A stretch of 64,000 nt of DNA. Origin: Aestuariibacter sp. GS-14 (lineage in GTDB: Bacteria; Pseudomonadota; Gammaproteobacteria; Enterobacterales; Alteromonadaceae). Of this stretch, positions 37,371 to 46,230 are shown piece by piece (positions within the stretch are counted from its first letter, which is position 1; each line of letters opens with the position of its first letter). The stretch is taken from contig NZ_VHIP01000017.1 of NCBI RefSeq assembly GCF_006494365.1, positions 1-64,000 on the forward strand. Direction: 5' to 3'. Position numbers and translations under genes: made by a program. The notes below the pieces were generated by a model, which worked only from the letters and a program-made list of their open reading frames with translations, was not told the DNA's origin and did not search any database.

Positions 37371-37496
37371 GGAAAACTCCGCCTTGGACAGAATATCTGG
37401 GCGCAACTATAGCACTTTTAATCAAATTCCGAATGAGAAAAACTGATCTTAAAAAGGCCTGATTATTTCCACAAAAACGCGTAAAATCGACGCCCA

Positions 37497-39350
37497 ATGA
37501 CAGCGACATCTCTATCTTCACTCCCACAGCAAAACGTACCCACGGACAATTCCGAGGCGTTAAACCGTGCCCAACAGGTTCTTGAAGATACGTTTGGTTA
37601 CCGTGAATTTCGCGATGGTCAGGCGCAAGTGATTGCCCAGTTGATAAACGGGTCTGACGCGCTGGTTTTACTGCCTACCGGTGGCGGTAAATCCCTGTGT
37701 TATCAAATCCCGGCAATGGTACGCGACGGCACGGGTATTGTGGTGTCGCCCCTGATTTCGTTAATGCAGGATCAGGTAGAGCAGCTAAAAGAAGCCGGGG
37801 TAAACGCCGCTTTTATCAATTCCAGTCTTGAACCCGAGACACTGCACAGCACTACGCAAGCGTTGAAAGACGGCGAGTACGATATGGTGTACGTTTCACC
37901 TGAACGCCTGTTGCAACCGTATTTTCTGAATATGCTGTCTGAACTGCCCATTGCACTATTTGCTGTGGACGAAGCGCACTGCGTATCGCATTGGGGGCAT
38001 GATTTCCGCCAGGACTATCGTGGACTAGGCTTGCTTAAACAGCGCTTTCCTACCGTCCCCTTAATTGGTTTAACCGCCACAGCCGATACCGCCACCCAAC
38101 AGGATATATTGATTCAGTTGGGATTAACCGATCCGTTGGTGTATCGGGGCAGTTTCGACAGGCCCAACATCCGCTACCGCGTGGTGCCCAAATACAAAGC
38201 GTTTGATCAAATAGTTACTTACATAAAGCAGCAGGAAGGCAGTGGCATAATTTACTGTAATTCCCGCGCCAAAGTAGACGATATCAACGCCAAACTGTAC
38301 CGTCAGGGCATGCGCTGTGCTGCTTACCATGCAGGGATGGATGCCGACGAGCGCGCCTTTGTTCAGCGCCAGTTTATTACCGACAAAATTGATATCGTGG
38401 TAGCGACTGTGGCGTTTGGGATGGGCATAAACAAATCCAACGTAAGGTATGTAGTGCATCACGATGTACCGCGCAGTATTGAAAGTTACTATCAGGAAAC
38501 TGGCCGGGCCGGGCGGGACGGACTGCCTGCAGAAGCCATGCTGTTATTCGATGAAAAAGACAGTGCCAGGGTTAAGCAATGGATAGAACAAGGTGAAAAC
38601 GCCGAGCGCAATAATATTGAACTGCAAAAGTTCAGCGCCATGGAATCCTTTTCCGAAGCCCAAACCTGTCGTCGTCAGGTATTGCTCAATTACTTTTCAC
38701 AGTTTAGCGACAAAGCCTGCGGCAACTGTGATATTTGCCTGGATCCACCGCGCCCCTTCGACGGACTTGTGAATGCCCAAATGGTTTTGAGCTGCATTTT
38801 GCGCCTGGAGCAACGCGTGGCGACTCAGTATGTTATCGATGTGCTGCGTGGAAAATCGCTTAAGCGTATACAGGAGTCCGGACACGATAAACTCTCTACC
38901 TGGGGAATTGGCAAATCGCAAAGTGATCAGTACTGGCACAACATAATCAACCAGTTAATCCATCGCGGCTATGTGCGTATTGACGTAACAAACCATGCCG
39001 TATTGCGTCTTACCGAAGCCGCCAGAGCGGTGTTAAAGGGCGAAGTACCAGTAGAGCTGGCAACCCCAAGACTCGAAATCAAGCAGGACAAGCCGGCAAA
39101 AGTAGCGCTGAAAAATTATGACAAAGCCCTGTTTGCCCGCTTAAAGCACCTGCGCAAGGTACTGGCTCAGGAACACGATGTGCCGCCATTTGTTATCTTT
39201 AGTGACGCCACGCTGGCAGAAATGTCAGATGCCAAACCTGCCAATGCCAATGAACTTCTGGCGGTAAGTGGGGTTGGGCGTACCAAACTTGAACGCTACG
39301 GCGATGCCTTCTTGCAGTTGATTCGGGATTATTCAGAGCGCGATAACTAG
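37497..39350 (+). CDS. recQ: ATP-dependent DNA helicase RecQ
   Basis: Superfamily 2 3'-5' helicase in RecF-pathway recombination. The 617 residues include Walker A LLPTGGGKSLCYQ, the DEAH box AVDEAHCVSHWGHDFR, QETGRAGRDG, the zinc-binding CRRQVLLNYF..CGNCDICL, the winged-helix RQC domain, and a C-terminal HRDC domain (LFARLKHLRKVLAQE). No SOS box is seen in the short gap to mgtE. The start is the ATG at 37497. Confidence 0.97.
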   Translation: MTATSLSSLPQQNVPTDNSEALNRAQQVLEDTFGYREFRDGQAQVIAQLINGSDALVLLPTGGGKSLCYQIPAMVRDGTGIVVSPLISLMQDQVEQLKEAGVNAAFINSSLEPETLHSTTQALKDGEYDMVYVSPERLLQPYFLNMLSELPIALFAVDEAHCVSHWGHDFRQDYRGLGLLKQRFPTVPLIGLTATADTATQQDILIQLGLTDPLVYRGSFDRPNIRYRVVPKYKAFDQIVTYIKQQEGSGIIYCNSRAKVDDINAKLYRQGMRCAAYHAGMDADERAFVQRQFITDKIDIVVATVAFGMGINKSNVRYVVHHDVPRSIESYYQETGRAGRDGLPAEAMLLFDEKDSARVKQWIEQGENAERNNIELQKFSAMESFSEAQTCRRQVLLNYFSQFSDKACGNCDICLDPPRPFDGLVNAQMVLSCILRLEQRVATQYVIDVLRGKSLKRIQESGHDKLSTWGIGKSQSDQYWHNIINQLIHRGYVRIDVTNHAVLRLTEAARAVLKGEVPVELATPRLEIKQDKPAKVALKNYDKALFARLKHLRKVLAQEHDVPPFVIFSDATLAEMSDAKPANANELLAVSGVGRTKLERYGDAFLQLIRDYSERDN

Positions 39351-39535
39351 GGCGTGTTGATCTTTGCTGCACACTTTTAACAGCGGTGCTCGCCTCACAC
39401 TGCATTGCAATATGCAAAATCTCACCCAACACCTTTCACAAAAAAACACTAACCAATTGATTTAATTTACATATTTTATTTGGCACACAAATCGCTGTTA
39501 TCGGGTATTGATTTTACTACCCACTAGGAAATGCG

Positions 39536-41155
39536 ATGAAAGCAAAGCATGCCATCTACACTGCCATAACCCTGGCCCTGGTAGCCCCAACCACACCGGC
39601 AGTAGAAACGGTTAACGGCCAGTACGTCTGGCAGTTTTTAAACGGCGAAGCCTGGCCGCAAGGCTATAACCAGTCAACCGGAAAACCCGATAATGTTGTT
39701 TTTATTGACACCTACCCCACTGAATTTTTCGATCGTATCGCTAATGCCTTACCCGAAGCCGAACTCAATGAAGCGTTTATCATCGACGATGCCGGTTCTA
39801 CTATTCATCTGGCAGAAGAAGGTGAGGTGTTTGTTACATTTCTGCACGAAGGCGCAGGCTATTTAAACTCATTTGGTTATTTTACCTTTGACGCCAGCAA
39901 CCCGCCGGCGTCTAAAAACGAAGTAAGGGAAACCATTGTATTTCCCAACCTGTCTTATCCGCATCTGCGTCAGGGTGACAGAGTCAGTCTGGGCACATTC
40001 CCCGCTGGTACCAGTATTGGCTTTTTTCTGGCAGCGAATGGCTTTTCCAGTAGCACAGGCGTAAAAGCTGGCGCTGTACCTTATTATTACTCGCTTAAAC
40101 ATTTAAACCCGGAATCGACTGATAGCTTGCGTCAGCACATGGCCGCACTGTACGACCCCTATGTGGATGAAGTGGTGTTAGGCTTTGAGGATCTTCCCCG
40201 TACCTGGGGCGACAACGACTTTAATGACGCCGTGTTTTCGGTAAAAACCACGCCAAGCACTGCGCTCGATAAAAGCAATCTCATTATAATGCCCGAAGCT
40301 AACGACAGCGATGCCGACGGCATTGCCGATACCCTGGATCAGTTCCCGAATAATTACCAACGGGCGTTTAGCAGTTACTATCCGTCAAACAGCGACTACG
40401 TGTCGTTGGCCTACGAGGACAAATGGCCTCAACTGGGCGACTACGATATGAACGACCTAGTGATCCGCGAACAATTGCAAACCATTTACAACGCAAATGG
40501 CGACATTACCGGATTCAAACTCAGTGGCTTCATCGACGCACGCGGTGCTGACTTTAACAACGGCTTTGCCGTGCGTCTAATGGGTAGCGTACCATCATTG
40601 TTTAAAGAAGGGTCCATACAGGTTGGCAGCAGCTTGTATACGCTGAAAGCAGAACAAGGCCAAACCAACATGGTGGTGGTGTTGTGGGATGACACCCATG
40701 ACTTCACAGCCTCCGGTGATGCTGGCTGCAAGTTCTTTAATACCGAAAAAAGCTGCCCTGAGTACGATCCTGTGCCGTTCACAGTGGATATTGCATTCAC
40801 CAGCGGTATCAACTCGTTACTGCATTCGGAACTGGACTTCTTTATTTACCGGACCGCCAAGCGGGGACATGAAATTCACTTTGCTGGCTATCCGCCGACA
40901 GACAAAATGGATACCAGCTTATTTGGTAAACACGCTGACACGTCCGACCCGGCAACCGGCCGCTACTATCGCAGCGAAGCCAACCTCCCCTGGGGCCTGA
41001 AAGTCAGTGGTGCCTGGTACTACCCACAGGAATACAAAGACATCGTGTGGTGTTACCCCCAATACGAAGCCTGGGTAGAAAGTTCGGGCGAACAAGCCCA
41101 GGACTGGTTCCGCACCAGCCCCCACGACCACCTTTACTATGTACCAACACGCTAG
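39536..41155 (+). CDS. Exported LruC-domain protein
   Basis: A 539-residue secreted or surface protein with a signal peptide (MKAKHAIYTAITLALVAPTTPA). It contains a DUF4114-like segment (VLGFEDLPRTWGDNDFNDAVFSV), a thrombospondin-type-3/EF-hand-like calcium loop (DSDADGIADTLDQFPNN), and the LruC domain (AYEDKWPQLGDYDMNDLVI onward). The domain is named after a Leptospira lipoprotein. Members are large extracellular proteins of unknown function in marine gammaproteobacteria and Bacteroidetes. A lipoprotein gene follows 12 bases later. Confidence 0.85.
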   Translation: MKAKHAIYTAITLALVAPTTPAVETVNGQYVWQFLNGEAWPQGYNQSTGKPDNVVFIDTYPTEFFDRIANALPEAELNEAFIIDDAGSTIHLAEEGEVFVTFLHEGAGYLNSFGYFTFDASNPPASKNEVRETIVFPNLSYPHLRQGDRVSLGTFPAGTSIGFFLAANGFSSSTGVKAGAVPYYYSLKHLNPESTDSLRQHMAALYDPYVDEVVLGFEDLPRTWGDNDFNDAVFSVKTTPSTALDKSNLIIMPEANDSDADGIADTLDQFPNNYQRAFSSYYPSNSDYVSLAYEDKWPQLGDYDMNDLVIREQLQTIYNANGDITGFKLSGFIDARGADFNNGFAVRLMGSVPSLFKEGSIQVGSSLYTLKAEQGQTNMVVVLWDDTHDFTASGDAGCKFFNTEKSCPEYDPVPFTVDIAFTSGINSLLHSELDFFIYRTAKRGHEIHFAGYPPTDKMDTSLFGKHADTSDPATGRYYRSEANLPWGLKVSGAWYYPQEYKDIVWCYPQYEAWVESSGEQAQDWFRTSPHDHLYYVPTR

Positions 41156-41167
41156 GAGATTCAGGCC

Positions 41168-41701
41168 ATGACAATGCAAGTGAACAAACAAACGATACAA
41201 ATTGCTGCGATATGCCTAAGCCTGAGTTTACTCACAGCGTGTGGCGGCGGAGGAAGTGATAGCAGTAGTAGTACGCCACCACCCAGCGCGCCAGCACCAA
41301 CCAGTGCACCAGCACCCGATTACACACCTGACGCCACGGCATTGGATTCGTCAGCGAATAAATCAACGGATTTGTATGTGGAAACAGACTTTACCTTTGA
41401 CACCTACAAAGTGGTTACGCTGGATATCAGTGCAACTGATCCCAATGGCAACGCACTGGGCAATACACTGATGTTCATCTCGGTTATCGACAACGAAATT
41501 ACCGAACTGGACGACGAGCAATTACAGAACAAGGAGCTACTGTCCGTCGCTAAAACCGACGCAAGTGGCAGTATGTACAGGCAAGTTGAAATTGCCAGTA
41601 CGGTGACCAAATTGCTCATTGAATTAAATACGCTGGGTATCGAAAACGAAGTAATTGTTACCATTAACGCCGATAACTACGTGAGTTATCAGTTCAAGTA
41701 G
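41168..41701 (+). CDS. Hypothetical lipoprotein paired with the LruC protein
   Basis: A 177-residue protein with a type II signal peptide: a hydrophobic stretch ends in the lipobox LTAC at about residues 22-25, followed by GGGGSDSSSS and a Pro/Ala/Ser linker typical of surface-exposed outer-membrane lipoproteins. The C-terminal part (about 65-177) looks like one or two beta-sandwich (Ig/CNA-B-like) units, with YKVVTLDISATDPNG and IVTINADNYVSYQF. It starts 12 bases after the LruC gene with AGGAG-like GGAGATT. It may anchor or display the LruC protein; this is inference from adjacency. Confidence 0.7.
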   Translation: MTMQVNKQTIQIAAICLSLSLLTACGGGGSDSSSSTPPPSAPAPTSAPAPDYTPDATALDSSANKSTDLYVETDFTFDTYKVVTLDISATDPNGNALGNTLMFISVIDNEITELDDEQLQNKELLSVAKTDASGSMYRQVEIASTVTKLLIELNTLGIENEVIVTINADNYVSYQFK

Positions 41702-42024
41702 TTAACTTACTTTGGAGTTAATTTGCCGAGGAAGATTTCCAGGGACGTTCAAAAATAGGCCAGAACAACACCGAAAAGTCACTCAACGCGCTCTGTTCAA
41801 TCAGAGCGCCATTAGAATACGAGTCATGGGGCGAGTTGATTTTTCTGTGCATACTTTATTTATCAATGTATCCACAACCACATCATGACAAATCTGCGCC
41901 TCTAGCAAAACGGCGAATCGTTCAACAGGGGTTATCACAGGCTTTCAACTTTGGGCTGTCAGACGATAAGTCTCGAAAATATACGAATTTGATGATCCTG
42001 TTTTAAACCCGCGAATGGTTCTCT
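41702..42024. other. Intergenic region with a hairpin, convergent gene ends
   Basis: No gene seen. A hairpin GCGCTCTG-TTCAAT-CAGAGCGC lies at 41788-41809 without a clear T-tract, and may end the lipoprotein transcript. A sequence at about 41829-41857 (GGCGAGTTGAT then TGCATACTTT) resembles one immediately after recQ at 39351-39378. Confidence 0.5.
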
Positions 42025-42930
42025 TTATAAAGCAGGGTCAATATTAAATGTATACGCCATAAATTGATCCCATAACATTTGCGCAACCGGGCCTAATAGT
42101 TCGTCTTTGTTTTTGAAAAGGTAATAGTCTAAATTTATCCGGCTGTGGATATCATTTAATTTGAGTTCAAATAATTTTCCTATATCCAAACTTTTTTGGA
42201 TCTGATGCTGAGGCAGTTTCCCCCACCCCATACCACTCTCAATTAACATCTGCTTTGTTGCAAAATCATTCACATACCAGCATCGCTGCCCGTCTTGGAT
42301 ACCCCATTTTTTGTCTCCCGAATATTTGCCCGAATCCTGAAGGACAATTTGATATTCGTTAATTAATTCTGCACTGGATTTTAAGTTCGGATGGCGAGAC
42401 AGTAATTGAGCAGAGGCAACAGTTATAAGACTACCTGAACCCAAAAAATGAGACGTGAACTGCGTATCTAACAGCTGAACTGGACCTGACGGGGACAAAC
42501 ATAAGGTTGCTTGTTTTTCAGAAAGCGCCCCTAGCGCACCGGTTAAACGTTCTTGTCTCAACAGAATTTGTGTATCAGGAAATTGAGTTTGAACATGCGT
42601 GAGCAGCGGAATAATTCCCCTTAAATCAAACGAAGCTTCGGTTGCCAACGTAATGCTCGGTTCATTCCCAGCGCTAAAATGTTTGGCCATGTTCTGCATA
42701 GATGCAGCTTCGTTCAATACTCTTAACGCCTGCTGATACAAAATGTGACCGTGTTGTGTGAGTTCTAAACGATAGCCAGCGCGACTGAACAAGGCTACAC
42801 CCAGTCCTTCTTCCAGTTGCTTGATACTTTGGCTTATTGCGGGCTGTGTTTTGTATAAATGCTCGCTTGCACGCCCCAATGAACCCAATTCTGCGACCGT
42901 CTGAAACGCCTCTAATTGCTCAAGCTTCAT
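42025..42930 (-). CDS. LysR-family transcriptional regulator
   Basis: A 301-residue regulator starting at the ATG at 42930 with GAGGAG upstream; the open frame extends 54 bases further. The N-terminal helix-turn-helix has MKLEQLEAFQTVAELGSLG, TQPAISQSIKQLEEGLGVALF. The effector-binding domain follows. It is divergent from doxX with a palindrome in between, so it probably controls the doxX-dioxygenase-NmrA genes. Reads more AT-rich than housekeeping neighbours. Confidence 0.92.
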   Translation of the reverse strand: MKLEQLEAFQTVAELGSLGRASEHLYKTQPAISQSIKQLEEGLGVALFSRAGYRLELTQHGHILYQQALRVLNEAASMQNMAKHFSAGNEPSITLATEASFDLRGIIPLLTHVQTQFPDTQILLRQERLTGALGALSEKQATLCLSPSGPVQLLDTQFTSHFLGSGSLITVASAQLLSRHPNLKSSAELINEYQIVLQDSGKYSGDKKWGIQDGQRCWYVNDFATKQMLIESGMGWGKLPQHQIQKSLDIGKLFELKLNDIHSRINLDYYLFKNKDELLGPVAQMLWDQFMAYTFNIDPAL

Positions 42931-42946
42931 AATTTCTCCTCGACAT

Positions 42947-42963
42947 ATAAACTTATAGTTTAT
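42947..42963. promoter_or_regulatory. Palindrome in the lysR-doxX intergenic region
   Basis: ATAAACT-TAT-AGTTTAT is a perfect 17-base palindrome with the T-N11-A character of LysR-type operators. It is 17 bases upstream of the lysR start and about 97 bases upstream of doxX, the right place for divergent control. Confidence 0.6.
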
Positions 42964-43059
42964 GAGATACAAAAAAACATTCAATATTTTTTATACTATT
43001 ACTCATTTACAGTAGGTTGAACGATTGTTGTCGTTCCACAAAACGAAGCGGAGAAAGAC

Positions 43060-43422
43060 ATGAGCAAACCTAAAAAGATTATGATGTTAGCTAGCCTTGG
43101 TTTAGCAAGCCTGGCATTTGCAGCAGCGGGGGCGGCTAAATTAGCCGGGGTCGAAGCGGTACATACCTCTTTTGCAACTATGGGGCTACCGGTGTGGTTT
43201 GGTTACTTTGTCGGGTTGTGTGAGTTAGCCGGCGCTATTGGCATTTGGCTCCGACGCACAAGATCATTCGCCAGCGCGGGGTTGTTTATCATTATGCTTG
43301 GCGCAATCTATTTCCATGTAGTCTACGAAGCCATACCAAACGCAATACCAGCTATTATATTAGCAGTACTTACAGCCTTTATTTTCAAGACCCCAACAGC
43401 AGAGTCCAATGGCAACGCTTAG
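43060..43422 (+). CDS. DoxX-family membrane protein
   Basis: A 120-residue protein with four hydrophobic segments, of the DoxX/DoxX-like family (AAGAAKLAGVEAVHTSFATMGLP, ELAGAIGIWLRR). DoxX proteins are small membrane proteins linked in various bacteria to quinone or thiosulfate oxidation and redox stress; the role here is not known. It is the first of three genes divergent from lysR. Its stop overlaps the next start by 14 bases in a different frame. Confidence 0.85.
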   Translation: MSKPKKIMMLASLGLASLAFAAAGAAKLAGVEAVHTSFATMGLPVWFGYFVGLCELAGAIGIWLRRTRSFASAGLFIIMLGAIYFHVVYEAIPNAIPAIILAVLTAFIFKTPTAESNGNA

Positions 43423-44212
43423 TCAGTGTGCTGCCGTAGGGCTAATGCCGGTAGCTTACGTCCCTCATGGTGGCGGACCATTTCCACTTATGGGGGAACC
43501 GAATCATGCGGAACTGATTCGGTTTCTAAAAGCACTGCCAAGTCTTATGCCCAAGCCGAAAGCCATCGTCATGATTAGTGCGCACTGGGAAAGCAATGTG
43601 ATATCTGTATCTTCGGGTTTGACCCCTCCAATGATTTATGATTATTGGGGATTTCCCGCCGAAACATACGATTATCAATATCCCGCGCCAGGTGACCCTA
43701 AGCTTGCAAAATATATAGCTAATTTAATTATTGGCGAAGGGTTGGAGTGCACGTTCGACTCACATCGAGGCTTCGATCACGGCACTTTTGTTCCCCTCAT
43801 GCTGATGTACCCAAAGGCAACTATTCCGGTTGTTCAGGTATCGTTAAAGCAATCACTTGATCCCGCTGAACATATCGCTTTGGGCAAGGCGCTTGCACCT
43901 TTAAGGGCTAAGGGTGTTTTAATTATAGGCTCGGGGATGTCCCATCACTCAATTAAAGCCAGCACTAAAGAAAGCGAAGACTTTGATAACTGGCTAACCC
44001 AGACACTAGTAAAAGGAGCCCCCCAGGACGTCACTGATCAGTTGATTTATTGGGCGAAGGCCCCAGCGGCAAAAGCCTGTCACCCGAGAGAGGAACATTT
44101 AATACCATTGCATGTATGTTGGGGCGCAGTTAGCAACCAATGTTATATGGCAGAAAAAGTATTCTCTGCTCAATTAATGGGGAAATGGATTTCTGCTTTT
44201 ATATGGCGATAG
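43409..44212 (+). CDS. DODA/LigB-type extradiol ring-cleavage dioxygenase
   Basis: A 267-residue class III extradiol dioxygenase-like protein of the YgiD/DODA group. Metal and catalytic histidines are visible in VPHGGGPFPL, MISAHWES, FDHGTFVPL and GSGMSHHSI. YgiD of E. coli cleaves L-DOPA; plant homologues make betalamic acid. The physiological substrate is probably an aromatic or quinol-type compound. The start could be the ATG at 43409 or at 43445 (MPVAYVPHGG), which is where the family usually begins. Operon with doxX and the NmrA-like gene. Confidence 0.88.
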   Translation: MATLSQCAAVGLMPVAYVPHGGGPFPLMGEPNHAELIRFLKALPSLMPKPKAIVMISAHWESNVISVSSGLTPPMIYDYWGFPAETYDYQYPAPGDPKLAKYIANLIIGEGLECTFDSHRGFDHGTFVPLMLMYPKATIPVVQVSLKQSLDPAEHIALGKALAPLRAKGVLIIGSGMSHHSIKASTKESEDFDNWLTQTLVKGAPQDVTDQLIYWAKAPAAKACHPREEHLIPLHVCWGAVSNQCYMAEKVFSAQLMGKWISAFIWR

Positions 44213-44262
44213 TGATTATTTGTCTGTTTTACATGTAAACGAATTAATTTGAGGAAATAGCA

Positions 44263-45102
44263 ATGACATCCACAACAATTAACAAGATCTGTATTTTAGG
44301 AGCTAGCGGATTAATCGCTCAAGAAACTATCAAAGCTTTTGCTCTAGAAGGATTTTCGCTCAGGCTATTTTCGCGCAATATCGCCGCCTCAAACTATCCT
44401 ATGCACGAAACCCTTAGAGGCGATGTATTTAACGATAGTGACTTGGCTGCTGCAATTGATGGCTGCGACGCGATACATATCACTTTGTCGCAGCTAGATG
44501 AGTATTCCGCTGTTCAACGAATTGTTAGAACAGCGAAAGATAATGGCAATATCAAGCTAATAAGCTTTGTCAGTGGTGCCACTGTCTGTTACGAAAACAG
44601 CAAATTGTTACCCTTTATTGCTGCTAAATATCGCTCAGAGCAACACCTTAAACAAAGCGACATCCCTTATTTAATATTGCGACCAACGTGGTTTATGGAA
44701 TCTTTATCAATTATGGTTCAGAACGGTAAGGCCAATGTAATGGGTAAGCAGCCCAATAAACTACGGTGGCTTGCAGCCAAAGATTTCGGTAGCTTATTAG
44801 CACACGCCTATAAAAAACCTGAAACCTACAATCAGGAGTTCAATATTTATGGCCCAGAAGCATTAACGATTAACGAAGCTTTATCGGAATACGTGAAAGT
44901 TAAACACCCCCAGATTCCCAAGATTAATAATGCGCCGTTTGGAATGTTAAAAGTCATCGCATTTTTGACTCAAAATCAAAAGTTAAAGGCGTTTATTCCC
45001 ATTTTTGAGTATTTCGAAAAGGCCAGGGAGGTGGGCGACTCTTTTACTTCGGATATCTTGATTGGGAAACCAGTTACAACCTTAAAGATGTGGCTGAACT
45101 AG
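44263..45102 (+). CDS. NmrA-like NAD(P)-binding protein (atypical SDR)
   Basis: A 279-residue Rossmann protein of the NAD(P)H-binding/NmrA group, with ICILGASGLIAQETIKAF at the N-terminus, and LISFVSGATVC and YLILRPTWFMES at the positions of the atypical SDR active-site strands. The YxxxK catalytic pair is partly kept as AAKYRSEQ. It may reduce a quinone or act as a redox sensor. The gene is preceded by GAGGAAAT and follows the dioxygenase by 50 bases. Low GC by eye. Confidence 0.8.
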   Translation: MTSTTINKICILGASGLIAQETIKAFALEGFSLRLFSRNIAASNYPMHETLRGDVFNDSDLAAAIDGCDAIHITLSQLDEYSAVQRIVRTAKDNGNIKLISFVSGATVCYENSKLLPFIAAKYRSEQHLKQSDIPYLILRPTWFMESLSIMVQNGKANVMGKQPNKLRWLAAKDFGSLLAHAYKKPETYNQEFNIYGPEALTINEALSEYVKVKHPQIPKINNAPFGMLKVIAFLTQNQKLKAFIPIFEYFEKAREVGDSFTSDILIGKPVTTLKMWLN

Positions 45103-45429
45103 AGACTATTTTTGAGCTGTGTTCAAGAAACAATCGACATAGCGACAAGGTGACATGCTTTTCCAAAGTCGCTATACCGAAAGAGATGGTATGCCTCGAA
45201 TCGCAGTAAAAGATATTCCGCCGGAAGTGTTACTCCATGCTCTAATAGCAAGAAAGTGCATTTACTAAAGTTATAAGCAAGATCACCGTTCTAGATTGCT
45301 AAATGTATAAATGTTGAATCGCATCAATGAAATAAATTCATACCGGGAGCTTGCTACTTAGCAAACCAACGTAGCCAATCGTAGCTACCGGTATATCTCG
45401 ACGAAAAAATAAAGAAAAGACAATACTAC
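45103..45429. other. Intergenic region between convergent genes
   Basis: Low-GC stretch without a supported gene. A 25-codon frame at 45192 (MPRIAVKDIPPEV..) looks faintly like the start of a ribbon-helix-helix antitoxin but is too short. An imperfect inverted repeat (TACCGG..GCTAC and GTAGC..CCGGTA) spans about 45340-45393 and could be the end of the upstream transcript. Confidence 0.4.
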
Positions 45430-46104
45430 TTACGCATAAGCGTATTTACCGCCTTTTTCCAAACCGCGCTGATAGGCTTCCCGGGCATGGATTTTTTGTA
45501 CAAAGGCATCGATATGCGGATATAACCCTTTCCCTACCCGCCCCTGCATAGCCTCCAACGGAAAGCTCATCTGAAAGTCGGCGCCGCTCAGGGCGTCTCC
45601 TGCAAACCACTCATTATTTGCCAAGTGAGCGTTTACATACTGCAAGCTCTGCTCCAGGTTGGGCCCGTAGTAAGCAGCAATAATTCCATCCACCAATTTA
45701 TTCACGATAGGTTTAATAAAAATGGGGCCTGCCTTTTCACGGGCTTTACCCAACACCAGGCGCGCCACCAGCGGCGGCATCAAGCTACCTTCAGCAAAAT
45801 GCAGCCAAAAGCGGTATTGAATTAATGCCTCTGGTGATGACGGTTTTAATTGCGGCGCGTAGGTTTCGGTAAGGTATTCAATGATGGCACCAGACTCAGC
45901 CAGCACTAATGTTCCGTCGGTCAATACGGGAGAACGCCCGAGCGCGTGAACCTGCTTAAGTTCGGCAGGGGCAAGATTGGTTTTTGCATCACGCTGATAA
46001 TGCTTAACGGTATAAGCGACGCCCATTTCTTCCAGAAGCCAAAGAATGCGCTGCGAGCGACTGTTGTTCAAGTGATGTAACACGATATCCTGTGGGGTTT
46101 TCAT
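45430..46104 (-). CDS. Glutathione S-transferase family protein
   Basis: A 224-residue GST. The thioredoxin-like N-terminal domain has LHHLNNSRSQRILWLLEEMG, where a Ser/Asn would activate glutathione. It also has the cis-Pro and ESGAI-containing block SPVLTDGTLVLAESGAIIEYL, which binds the gamma-glutamyl group. The all-helical C-terminal domain contains LSGADFQMSFPLEAM. It is cytosolic and probably works in detoxification; class beta/theta-like bacterial GST. Divergent from selO with 126 bases between. Confidence 0.9.
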   Translation of the reverse strand: MKTPQDIVLHHLNNSRSQRILWLLEEMGVAYTVKHYQRDAKTNLAPAELKQVHALGRSPVLTDGTLVLAESGAIIEYLTETYAPQLKPSSPEALIQYRFWLHFAEGSLMPPLVARLVLGKAREKAGPIFIKPIVNKLVDGIIAAYYGPNLEQSLQYVNAHLANNEWFAGDALSGADFQMSFPLEAMQGRVGKGLYPHIDAFVQKIHAREAYQRGLEKGGKYAYA

Positions 46105-46230
46105 TATGGCTCCTGGTGACTAAACCTGTTGTATACGAATTCTATCGGCATACAGATCATCACATTGTTTGGTTACGAAAATGACGCGCTCAATGGTACG
46201 ATACGTCCATAATGCGTTTTTGGATTTTCT

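Noticed and set aside
45187-45203. 12-base match (GGTATGCCTCGA) to the hairpin at 50132-50143
   Set aside because: A single 12-base match within 64 kb is compatible with chance and the second arm is absent.
45192-45269. 25-codon frame resembling the start of a ribbon-helix-helix antitoxin
   Set aside because: Too short, no clear ribosome-binding site, no toxin gene beside it; possibly a relic but unsupported.
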